Part shown: positions 1-5,174 of the stretch, one piece after another
How the letters are laid out: every line of letters starts with the position of its first letter
How positions within the stretch are numbered: position 1 is the stretch's first letter
Assembly (NCBI RefSeq): GCF_937873925.1
Contig: NZ_CALNAT010000078.1
Span: forward strand, 1 to 5,174
Source: an uncultured Proteiniphilum sp.
Lineage (GTDB): Bacteria > Bacteroidota > Bacteroidia > Bacteroidales > Dysgonomonadaceae
DNA length: 5,174 nucleotides
Reading direction: 5' to 3'
The notes under the pieces: model-generated
What the model was told of the DNA's origin: nothing
Databases searched by the model: none
The model's input: the letters and a program-made list of their open reading frames with translations, nothing else
Made by a program: the position numbers and the translations under genes

Positions 1-164
1 ATTTTGGTGCAACTCCGCCAGATCAACGGATATTTATTGATTATATTTTTGTAAACCAACAGTCAGAGGTTATTAATCACACTGTTCTTCCCGCAAGATT
101 AGATGATATCTTTTTATCTGACCATTGTCCCGTTACGGCACAAATTCTGCTGGTAAATCCTTAA
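1..164 (+). CDS. C-terminal end of an endonuclease/exonuclease/phosphatase family protein (partial)
   Basis: The 5' end lies outside the window; the first complete codon is at base 3 and the stop is TAA at 162-164, leaving 53 residues. Two motifs identify the fold: IDYIFV at residues 12-17 and LSDHCPV at residues 38-44. In the EEP (DNase I-like, Mg2+-dependent phosphodiesterase/phosphatase) superfamily these are the strand before the last loop and the closing catalytic SDH motif, with the Asp-His pair here at residues 40-41. Members in Bacteroidota are often secreted and sit in polysaccharide utilisation loci, but the substrate (nucleic acid, phospho-sugar or inositol phosphate) cannot be told from this tail. 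The following gene starts 23 bases downstream on the same strand, so the two were probably cotranscribed. The fold call is firm; the function is open. Confidence 0.82.
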   Translation, partial: FGATPPDQRIFIDYIFVNQQSEVINHTVLPARLDDIFLSDHCPVTAQILLVNP

Positions 165-187
165 AACAGAAAACAAGTAAATATATT

Positions 188-1251
188 ATGAATACAAAGA
201 TATTTCTGGTTGTAATTTTTGTTTTACATCTGGCTGTATGTATACAAAATCCGGAGAAAAAACATAAACAAATATCGCAGAAACTAGAAAGTGGATTCGT
301 GAATCCTCCTGATTCTATTCAAACAAGTGTCTATTGGTACTGGATTTCGGATAACATATCAAAAGAGGGTGCTGTAAAAGATCTCCATGCAATGAAAGAT
401 GCTGGTATTAACCGTGCATTCATAGGTAATATAGGCATTGATGGCCTCCCCTACGGTGAAGTAAAAATGTTCAGTGACGAGTGGTGGGAGATATTGCATC
501 TTGCTCTTAAAACAGCAACCGAATTAGATATCGAGATTGGTATTTTTAATTCACCGGGATGGAGCCAATCGGGTGGTCCATGGATAAAGCCGGAGGAGTT
601 GGGTGATATAGAAAACCGTACTGCTATTTCTGCCGGGCATATATACGGTAAAACTAAAATATCAGCAGAATCAAATACTTCGGGAGATCCGGCATATTCT
701 CGTTATCCGGCAATGATGAAACAGCGAACAGATCGTTTCTTTGCGGAAGGAATCAATAACACTTTACTGCATGTCTACATTATGCAGCCGTACGAGGATA
801 AAAATCCTGGTGTAAATGCATATTTGAGACACTTTATGACTGGACAACCTCTACCGATGATCGGATAAAATACTATTCAGGAACAGCAAATTACAGTATC
901 AATTTCTCTACATCAGAAGTACAGGAGAATGAAATTATTGAGATCAGCCTGGGTAATCTGACTGCAATGGCTAAGGTATATGTAAATGATAATTACGCAG
1001 GCGGGGTTTGGACATACCCCTACAAACTTGATATCACAGATTTTATAATACCGGGGGAAAATGAACTGGTAATAGAGGTGGTCAACAACTGGATGAATCA
1101 CCTTATTGGCGACCAAAATATTCCTGAAAATCAAATAGATACATGGTGTTTTGTGAATCCATATAATAGAGAAAGCATCCTGCAACCTTCGGGTTTGTTT
1201 GGGCCCGTAACCATCAATCGGTTCAAACCGATTAACGGAATATATGATTAA
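188..1251 (+). pseudogene. Degraded GH106 alpha-L-rhamnosidase (two internal deletions and a frameshift)
   Basis: Family GH106 enzymes cleave terminal alpha-L-rhamnose from plant or bacterial glycans and are usually about 900-1100 residues. Here an ATG at 188 gives a hydrophobic signal sequence (residues 5-17) ending in LAVC, a possible but atypical lipobox (Val just before Cys18). Residues 36-137 match the family N-terminus, including FVNPPDS, a YWYW segment, KEG, and NSPGWSQSGGPW at 121-132. The reading then jumps without a frame change near residue 138 (about base 600) to a block normally found hundreds of residues later, with HIYGK, ISAES and LHVYIMQPYEDKNPGVNA ending at residue 211. The frame then ends at a TAA at 866-868. 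The family C-terminal beta-domain continues in another frame from about 823 to the stop at 1249-1251 (DDRIKYYSGTANY, then AKVYVNDNYAGGVW, then LIGDQNIPE). The remnant amounts to about 350 residues, so it is almost certainly inactive. The start at 188 is preferred over an upstream in-frame codon at 125 because it begins the signal peptide and avoids overlap with the previous gene. Confidence 0.85.
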
Positions 1252-1322
1252 TACATTATTTATCAAGAATATGATTTATTTAATGCCTTCTACTCTTATA
1301 AATATAAATCTATTTTTTTAAT

Positions 1323-3179
1323 GTGAAAAAATGGAAGGAGTACTGGAAGGATTTTCTGACAAGAAATATGGAGAGCATTTTAATTGAAGCTGAGCATTTC
1401 GAAGATACAGGGGGATGGGTGATAGACCAGCAAAGTATTCCCACCTTGGGCTCGTCGTATTTGATGGCTCATGGCTTGGGCGTACCGGTGCAAGACGCGA
1501 AAACTGCCGTACTCATTCCTTCATCGGGCACGTATAAAATATGGGTACGTACCCGGAATTGGGTGGGTGACTGGGGCAGGGGACATGCTCCCGGCCAATT
1601 CAAGTTACTCGTGAACAAGAAACCACTATCCCCCGTTTTTGGTACTGAACAAGCCGCGTGGCATTGGCAGGACGGGGGGGAAGTTGAACTTGAAAAGGGA
1701 GAAACAGAATTGGTGCTACACGACCTAACCGGTTTCAATGGAAGGTGCGACGCGATATTGCTATCGAACGATAGCGAACTAGTACCACCCAATGACCCTC
1801 CCGAATTGAGCGATTTTCGAAAAAAACTTCTCGAACCAACAGTCGAAGAGTACTCGGATTTCGATTTAGTGGTGGTCGGGGGTGGTATTGGCGGGATATC
1901 AACCGCGCTCACTGCAGCAAGAAATGGCTGCGAGGTCGCATTGATACATGACAGGGAAGTGTTGGGTGGAAACAACAGCTCCGAAGTGCGTGTGGGCCTC
2001 TCCGGCCTGATCTACCAGGAGCCCTACCCGAAGTTGGGTGGGTTAATTGATGAATTCGGGCCTATCGGCCACTGGACATTATGGGAAGCGGAAAGGGATC
2101 CCACCACCGAAAGAAACAAAAGAATTTTAGACATTATAGAGAAACACCCGGAAAAGAAAATCCATAATGCCGGCCCTGCCACCAACTACGAGGATGACCT
2201 GAAAAGGCAAGTTGTGGAAGCGGAAAAAAACATCACCCTGTTTCTTTTCACCCGTGTTGTCGCCGTTGAAAAAAATGGCGACCGTATCTCCTCGGTTCAA
2301 GCGGTCAACATCCGCTCGGGCAATGAATACATAATCCGGGGTACCCTATTTGCCGACTGTACCGGGGACGCCATCCTGGGCCTCTTGGCAGGAGCGGATT
2401 ACCGGGAAGGAAGAGAAAGCAGGGCGATGACCGGTGAACCGTCCGCCCCCGATAGTGCCGATAAATTGGTCATGGGTACCAGCTGCCAGTGGTACGCCAA
2501 GGCAAGCGAGCAGGAAACCACGTTTCCCGATTGCCCTTGGGCGGTACCGTTTTCGGAAGCTACCTGCATGCACAAGATCAAAGGTGATTGGAACTGGGAA
2601 ACCGGTTTTTATAAAGACCAGGTAACAGAAATAGAACATATCCGGGACTACGCGTTACGGGTGATTTTTGGCAATTGGTCGTTCATAAAAAACCATAGTA
2701 CGAGAAAAGAACGTTACAAAAATTATTCATTGCATTGGATAGCATACATCGGAGGAAAAAGAGAATCAAAGAGATTATTGGGTGATATTATCTTGAGTGA
2801 AAACGATATCATCAATCAAGTCCCCTACCCGGATGCAACGTTTAGTACAACGTGGAGCATCGATTTACATTACCCGGTTTACAAAGACAACTTCGAGGAG
2901 GAGCCTTTTTTATCCACGGCAAAAAAACAAAAAATAGCCCCCTACGCGGTCCCCTATCGCTGTTTGTACTCGCGAAACATACCCAACCTTTTTATGGCAG
3001 GCAGGAACATAAGCGTCACGCATATTGCTTTGGGCACGGTCAGGGTAATGAGAACAATCGCGATGATGGGAGAAGTGGTGGGCATGGCAGCCTCTCTATG
3101 CACAGAGCATGATTCGCTACCACCTGCTATTTATACCGACCATTTGGATGGTCTCAAGGAGAAATTAACCAGTATATAA
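1323..3179 (+). CDS. FAD-dependent oxidoreductase (PF12831 type) with N-terminal beta-rich domain
   Basis: This is an intact 618-residue flavoprotein. Residues 16-150 form a beta-rich, probably sugar-binding-like domain (AEHFEDTGGW at 23-32, AHGLG at 49-53, IWVRTRNW at 73-80, WHWQDGG at 113-119). It is followed by a Rossmann-type FAD domain: the dinucleotide-binding loop VVVGGGIGG is at 183-191 with an acidic Asp210 near the end of the second strand, the FADCTGDA motif is at 343-350, and the C-terminal FAD-contact segment NLFMAGRNISVTHIALGT is at 555-572. These features fit the PF12831 group. Many relatives carry a signal peptide and are often annotated only as FAD-dependent oxidoreductase or, mistakenly, xanthan lyase. 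No signal peptide is visible here. The longest frame starts at GTG 1323; an ATG at 1368 (603 residues) begins exactly where family homology begins and is a real alternative. The substrate is unknown. The lyase gene follows after 20 bases, so an operon is likely, and a role in oxidising a sugar or sugar acid is inferred. Confidence 0.88.
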   Translation: MKKWKEYWKDFLTRNMESILIEAEHFEDTGGWVIDQQSIPTLGSSYLMAHGLGVPVQDAKTAVLIPSSGTYKIWVRTRNWVGDWGRGHAPGQFKLLVNKKPLSPVFGTEQAAWHWQDGGEVELEKGETELVLHDLTGFNGRCDAILLSNDSELVPPNDPPELSDFRKKLLEPTVEEYSDFDLVVVGGGIGGISTALTAARNGCEVALIHDREVLGGNNSSEVRVGLSGLIYQEPYPKLGGLIDEFGPIGHWTLWEAERDPTTERNKRILDIIEKHPEKKIHNAGPATNYEDDLKRQVVEAEKNITLFLFTRVVAVEKNGDRISSVQAVNIRSGNEYIIRGTLFADCTGDAILGLLAGADYREGRESRAMTGEPSAPDSADKLVMGTSCQWYAKASEQETTFPDCPWAVPFSEATCMHKIKGDWNWETGFYKDQVTEIEHIRDYALRVIFGNWSFIKNHSTRKERYKNYSLHWIAYIGGKRESKRLLGDIILSENDIINQVPYPDATFSTTWSIDLHYPVYKDNFEEEPFLSTAKKQKIAPYAVPYRCLYSRNIPNLFMAGRNISVTHIALGTVRVMRTIAMMGEVVGMAASLCTEHDSLPPAIYTDHLDGLKEKLTSI

Positions 3180-3199
3180 ACCAATAATAACAGGATTAA

Positions 3200-4132
3200 A
3201 TGATACACTACACAAAAATAGAGGGCTTGATTGCACCTACCTTTACTTCGTTTAATGAAGACGGGGAAATAAACACGGGTATTATTTCCGTGTACGCGGA
3301 GAAGTTAAGGAAAAAGGGGCTCAAGGGTGCTTTCATCTTGGGCTCTTCCGGGGAAGGGATGCTTATGAGTGTAAGAGAGCGGAAAGCCGTTGCCGAGGTG
3401 TGGGCAAAAGAGCGTTCAGATGAATTTAAACTCATCGTGCACGTGGGAGCCAACGCCTATAAAGATGCTCAAGAATTAGCACTACACGCGGTGGAACTGG
3501 GCGCGGATGCTCTATCCATCATGGGGCCTACCTTCCTTCAACCGAAAACCATTAAGGAACTCATTGCGTATATAAAGATTATTGCCGATGTCGTGCCTAA
3601 CGCCCCCCTCTACTACTATCATATACCGGTAAGAACAGGGTTGAATTTCAATATGATAGATTTGTTGCATGAAGTAGGAGACGAGATACCCAACTTCGTG
3701 GGTATAAAATACACGAATAGCAACTTCAAGGACATGCAACAATGCATTCTCTTTGACAATGAGAAATATGACATCCTGCATGGTTCGGATGAAACCCTCC
3801 TTTGTGGATTATCACTCGGTATAAAAGGCGGGATTGGCACCACCTATAATTTGATACCCGAGCTCTATTACGGGATGATCGAGGCCTTTGACACCAACAA
3901 TATTGAAAAGTCGCGACAGTTACAGGCCTATGTGGTCGAGCTGATGAACATCATCAGCAAATATGGAGGAGGTATCGTTGCAGGAAAGCATCTTATGAAA
4001 ATCGCGAACATGGACTGCGGGCCATGCAGGCTGCCATTAAACACCATCCACAGCGAAGAGGCAAAAGCGATGGAAAACGAGCTAAAGGCAAAAGGTTTGT
4101 ATGATCCGATAAAAAATTCGTTTGTAGTATGA
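3200..4132 (+). CDS. N-acetylneuraminate lyase-like aldolase (DHDPS/NAL family, nanA-like)
   Basis: This intact 310-residue (beta/alpha)8 class I aldolase has the usual length for the family. Expected catalytic features are present: GSSGEG at 48-53 (binding of the pyruvate carboxylate), YYYHIP at 138-143 with Tyr140 as the likely proton-relay tyrosine, and GIKYT at 168-172 with Lys170 as the Schiff-base lysine. HGSDE at 194-198 and KGGIGTTYN at 209-217 match the GxDE and GGIGSTYN-like motifs of sialic acid lyases better than those of DapA. The YYHIPxxTG, IPNFVGIK and MQQC spacing recalls the vertebrate-type lyase. Such enzymes split N-acetylneuraminate into pyruvate and N-acetylmannosamine in the cytosol; related enzymes act on other 2-keto-3-deoxy sugar acids, so the substrate is inferred. 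An AGGA at 3192-3195 precedes the ATG. The gene lies 20 bases after the oxidoreductase, and its stop overlaps an ATG of a broken third gene (ATGA at 4129-4132), pointing to one operon. Confidence 0.9.
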   Translation: MIHYTKIEGLIAPTFTSFNEDGEINTGIISVYAEKLRKKGLKGAFILGSSGEGMLMSVRERKAVAEVWAKERSDEFKLIVHVGANAYKDAQELALHAVELGADALSIMGPTFLQPKTIKELIAYIKIIADVVPNAPLYYYHIPVRTGLNFNMIDLLHEVGDEIPNFVGIKYTNSNFKDMQQCILFDNEKYDILHGSDETLLCGLSLGIKGGIGTTYNLIPELYYGMIEAFDTNNIEKSRQLQAYVVELMNIISKYGGGIVAGKHLMKIANMDCGPCRLPLNTIHSEEAKAMENELKAKGLYDPIKNSFVV

Positions 4133-4370
4133 AAAAAACAATTATCGGGTTGATACTACTTAACATTTTTTTTCTTTAGTCCATTCTCAAGTACACCTGC
4201 GATTGTATGTTACCCATAATATTCGTTTCCGCAGTTTTATTATTTGGGCAAACGATAACGGTTTGGCTATATTTGATTTTAAAGATATTACTACATTCAA
4301 AGTAATGGTGATGAGTGCCGATCCTAAACCGGAAGGAAAAGAAAGTGGTGCAGATGGTATAACATATAAT
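4129..4370 (+). pseudogene. Broken third operon gene, signal-peptide start and frame-shifted debris
   Basis: An ATG at 4129 overlaps the lyase stop and opens a typical export signal, MKKTIIGLILLNIFFL, which ends at TAG 4177-4179. An eight-T run at 4166-4173 lies just before. Removing one T would continue the hydrophobic stretch as FFSPFSSTPAIVCYP before another stop at 4217. A third frame, open from about 4180 to 4421, reads IIWANDNGLAIFDFKDITTF and then a lysine/glutamate-rich tail. I read this as the start and scraps of a secreted protein once translationally coupled to the lyase, for example a glycosidase or esterase, but I do not recognise the family. The alternative is that the overlapping ATG is accidental and the rest is non-coding. 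The stretch 4133-4541 holds no intact gene. Confidence 0.4.
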
Positions 4371-4380
4371 AGACATGAAC

Positions 4381-4413
4381 GTGTCGGAGATGTGTCGGAG
4401 AAATGTCGGAGAA
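4381..4413 (+). repeat. Three tandem copies of an 11-bp unit (GTGTCGGAGAA-like)
   Basis: Units begin at 4381, 4392 and 4403 and share the core TGTCGGAGA (4382-4390, 4393-4401, 4404-4412) without a mismatch. The period of 11 is not a multiple of three, so each copy is read in a different frame (VSE, CRR, VGE). It lies in the gene-free stretch between the lyase and the acetyltransferase. Confidence 0.85.
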
Positions 4414-4440
4414 GAAAATGAAGCAGAAAAGATCGGTTTT

Positions 4441-4498
4441 GATACAGAAAATGATACAGATGATACAGGGGGCGTGATATAGAAAATGATACAGATGA
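4441..4498 (+). repeat. 23-bp direct repeat pair (GATACAGAAAATGATACAGATGA)
   Basis: Copy one is 4441-4463 and copy two is 4476-4498, with a single mismatch (C to T) and a 35-bp offset. Each copy itself contains GATACAGA-like half units, so the whole segment is built from a GATACAG motif. The copies surround CAGGGGG (4466-4472), which can pair with CCCCCTG (4504-4510) around a 31-base loop. No T run follows on either strand, so I do not call a terminator. Confidence 0.8.
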
Positions 4499-4541
4499 AT
4501 TAACCCCCTGAGAAACTAAAATTCAGACTAAATTATTAATT

Positions 4542-5039
4542 ATGAAACTAAAACTCATTGATTTAAAGGAGAGTGATTTTAATCTTGTCAAAGAGATATA
4601 TGACTACTATATTCTAAGTTCGACTGCTACCTTTCATAAGGATTTGATATCAGTAGAGGAACTTAAAAGTATAATCTTGGTCGCGCATCCAAAATATAAA
4701 TCATTTCTAATTGATTATGAGGGTGAAACTTGTGGATATTGCTATATTTCTCAATATAAAAAGAGACAAGCATATGACAGAACTGCAGAGATAACTATTT
4801 ATTTAAAACCAGAGTATTCAGGTAAAGGGATTGGGGTAGAAACTATGACGCTGCTTGAAGCGGTTGCTAAAAAAAATGAGATTTTTGTTTTAATAGGGAT
4901 TATAACAGGTGAAAATCAAGCGAGTATTAGACTATTTGAGAAATGTGGATATGAAAAATGTGCTCATTTTAAAAAAGTTGGAGAAAAATTTGATAGATTA
5001 CTTGATGTTGTTGCCTATCAAAAAATAATAAATGAATAA
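4542..5039 (+). CDS. GNAT acetyltransferase, phosphinothricin/methionine-sulfoximine acetyltransferase-like
   Basis: This 165-residue protein has the length and motif order of the PAT/MnaT group of GNAT enzymes, which transfer acetyl from acetyl-CoA to the amino group of small amino acid analogues in the cytosol. The substrate-side signature YDRTAEITIYL is at 78-88 (family pattern Y..R.T.E.S.Y, with Glu83 as the likely base). The acetyl-CoA loop SGKGIG is at 93-98, with Ser in place of the usual Gln/Arg at its first position. The C-terminal block NQASIRLFEKCGY is at 125-137, followed by FKKVGEKFDRLLDVVAYQ at 143-160, which fits the family's VGxKFxRxLDV stretch. Codon use is very AT-rich compared with the genes at 1323-4132, suggesting separate origin or recent arrival. 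It stands alone: 410 bases of debris lie upstream and an IS end follows. It could protect against a toxic amino acid analogue or act on another small amine; the substrate is not known. Confidence 0.85.
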   Translation: MKLKLIDLKESDFNLVKEIYDYYILSSTATFHKDLISVEELKSIILVAHPKYKSFLIDYEGETCGYCYISQYKKRQAYDRTAEITIYLKPEYSGKGIGVETMTLLEAVAKKNEIFVLIGIITGENQASIRLFEKCGYEKCAHFKKVGEKFDRLLDVVAYQKIINE

Positions 5040-5174
5040 TCTTTATTTCTCCCCTTCACTAGACAATTATTATTCAAAGATAAGCGGCCGCCCGGAACAT
5101 TTCTTCCGGCGTTTTATACCCCAATGCCTGATGGGGTCTTTCCCTGTTATAAAATTCCATATAATCCTTTATTT
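5040..5174 (-). mobile_element. End of an IS3-family insertion sequence (right part of element outside window)
   Basis: The element is recognised from its transposase tail. Its outer end must lie close to or within the 34 bases between the acetyltransferase stop (5039) and the transposase stop (5074), assuming a normal short distance from stop codon to terminal repeat. I cannot define the terminal inverted repeat or target duplication because the other end is not in view. The left coordinate is therefore approximate. Confidence 0.6.
5074..5174 (-). CDS. IS3-family transposase (OrfB, integrase core), C-terminal end, partial
   Basis: Read on the minus strand, the stop is TGA (complement of 5074-5076) and 33 codons are visible before the window edge. 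They read DYMEFYNRERPHQALGYKTP and then EEMFRAAAYL. The YN.ERPH..LG..TP block is the hallmark C-terminus of the DDE (rve) integrase core of IS3-family OrfB transposases, which cut and join the element's ends. The last catalytic glutamate lies upstream, outside the window. The gene converges on the acetyltransferase, with stops 34 bases apart. Confidence 0.9.
   Translation of the reverse strand, partial: IKDYMEFYNRERPHQALGYKTPEEMFRAAAYL

Larger units (their letters stand above)
4375..4510 (+). pseudogene. Possible C-terminal gene scrap with acidic repeats
   Basis: An ATG at 4375 opens a 35-codon frame ending at TAG 4480-4482. It is made largely of repeat-encoded residues, VSEMCRRNVGEENE followed by DTENDTDDT. 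One base of frame change near 4475 would continue as DIENDTDELTP to a TGA at 4509-4511. The reading is strongly acidic and low in complexity, like the repetitive C-terminal tails seen in some Bacteroidota ATP-binding/transcriptional-regulator proteins, but that comparison is from memory and weak. It may equally be a non-coding repeat region that happens to be open. Confidence 0.2.

Noticed and set aside
44..51. TATTTTTG, matching the Bacteroidota -7 promoter pattern TAnnTTTG
   Set aside because: It lies within conserved coding sequence of the phosphatase-fold protein, encoding part of IDYIFV, with no supporting -33 element.
1216..1233. 8-bp inverted repeat AATCGGTT-CA-AACCGATT as a terminator
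   Set aside because: It sits before the end of the GH106 remnant, is not followed by a T run, and encodes ordinary C-terminal residues.
913..1266. 117-codon minus-strand reading frame
   Set aside because: It lies opposite the conserved GH106 C-terminal domain, whose plus-strand translation matches the family; the minus frame has no recognisable motif.
1469..1975. 168-codon minus-strand reading frame
   Set aside because: It is antisense to the well-matched oxidoreductase gene and rich in Ser/Pro, as expected for a shadow frame.
2346..3112. Several 60-97 codon frames on both strands
   Set aside because: All are inside the oxidoreductase gene, with no family motifs and compositions typical of shadow frames.
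3208..3843. Minus-strand frames of 74-89 codons
   Set aside because: They are antisense to the lyase, whose catalytic residues are all in place on the plus strand.
4381..4498. A CRISPR array
   Set aside because: The repeats are 11 and 23 bp, tandem or two-copy, with no regular unique spacers and no cas genes.
5092..5109. CCGGAA...TTCCGG hairpin and nearby NotI-like GCGGCCGC palindrome
   Set aside because: Both lie within the transposase C-terminal coding region and are explained by its codons.

Overview
The window looks like an accessory stretch of a Bacteroidota (probably Bacteroidales) chromosome. This is inferred from the protein families (a GH106 rhamnosidase, a secreted-type FAD oxidoreductase family common in gut and sludge Bacteroidales, and an IS3-type transposase tail), the AT-rich gene starts and the lack of strong Shine-Dalgarno sites. 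The species cannot be fixed from sequence alone.

Layout, left to right on the + strand. (1) 1-164 is the C-terminal tail of an endonuclease/exonuclease/phosphatase-fold protein. (2) 188-1251 is the wreck of a GH106 alpha-L-rhamnosidase. The signal peptide, three recognisable blocks of the family and the C-terminal beta-domain are present, but two large internal pieces are missing and the last block is in a different frame. (3) 1323-3179 and 3200-4132 are two intact, tightly spaced genes: a PF12831-type FAD-dependent oxidoreductase with an N-terminal beta-rich domain, and an N-acetylneuraminate lyase/dihydrodipicolinate synthase family aldolase whose motifs resemble sialic acid lyases. (4) 4129-4541 has no intact gene. 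It starts with a signal-peptide-like reading frame that overlaps the lyase stop (ATGA) and dies after 16 codons, followed by frame-shifted coding-like debris, a triple 11-bp tandem repeat and a 23-bp direct repeat. (5) 4542-5039 is a small, AT-rich GNAT acetyltransferase of the phosphinothricin/methionine-sulfoximine acetyltransferase type. (6) 5074-5174 on the minus strand is the C-terminal end of an IS3-family transposase that runs off the window.

Functionally, the left genes fit glycan breakdown (rhamnose-containing polysaccharide). The middle pair fits cytosolic processing of a sialic acid or another 2-keto-3-deoxy sugar acid, with the oxidoreductase acting on the same or a linked sugar; this link is inferred from gene order only. 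The pair is the only intact operon between decayed neighbours, and it is visibly more GC-rich than the acetyltransferase to its right, so the region is a mosaic shaped by deletion, frameshift and IS activity. I see no CRISPR array, RNA gene or defence system, and no convincing promoter or terminator. The best candidate for something under-described is the FAD oxidoreductase plus lyase couplet and its broken third gene.
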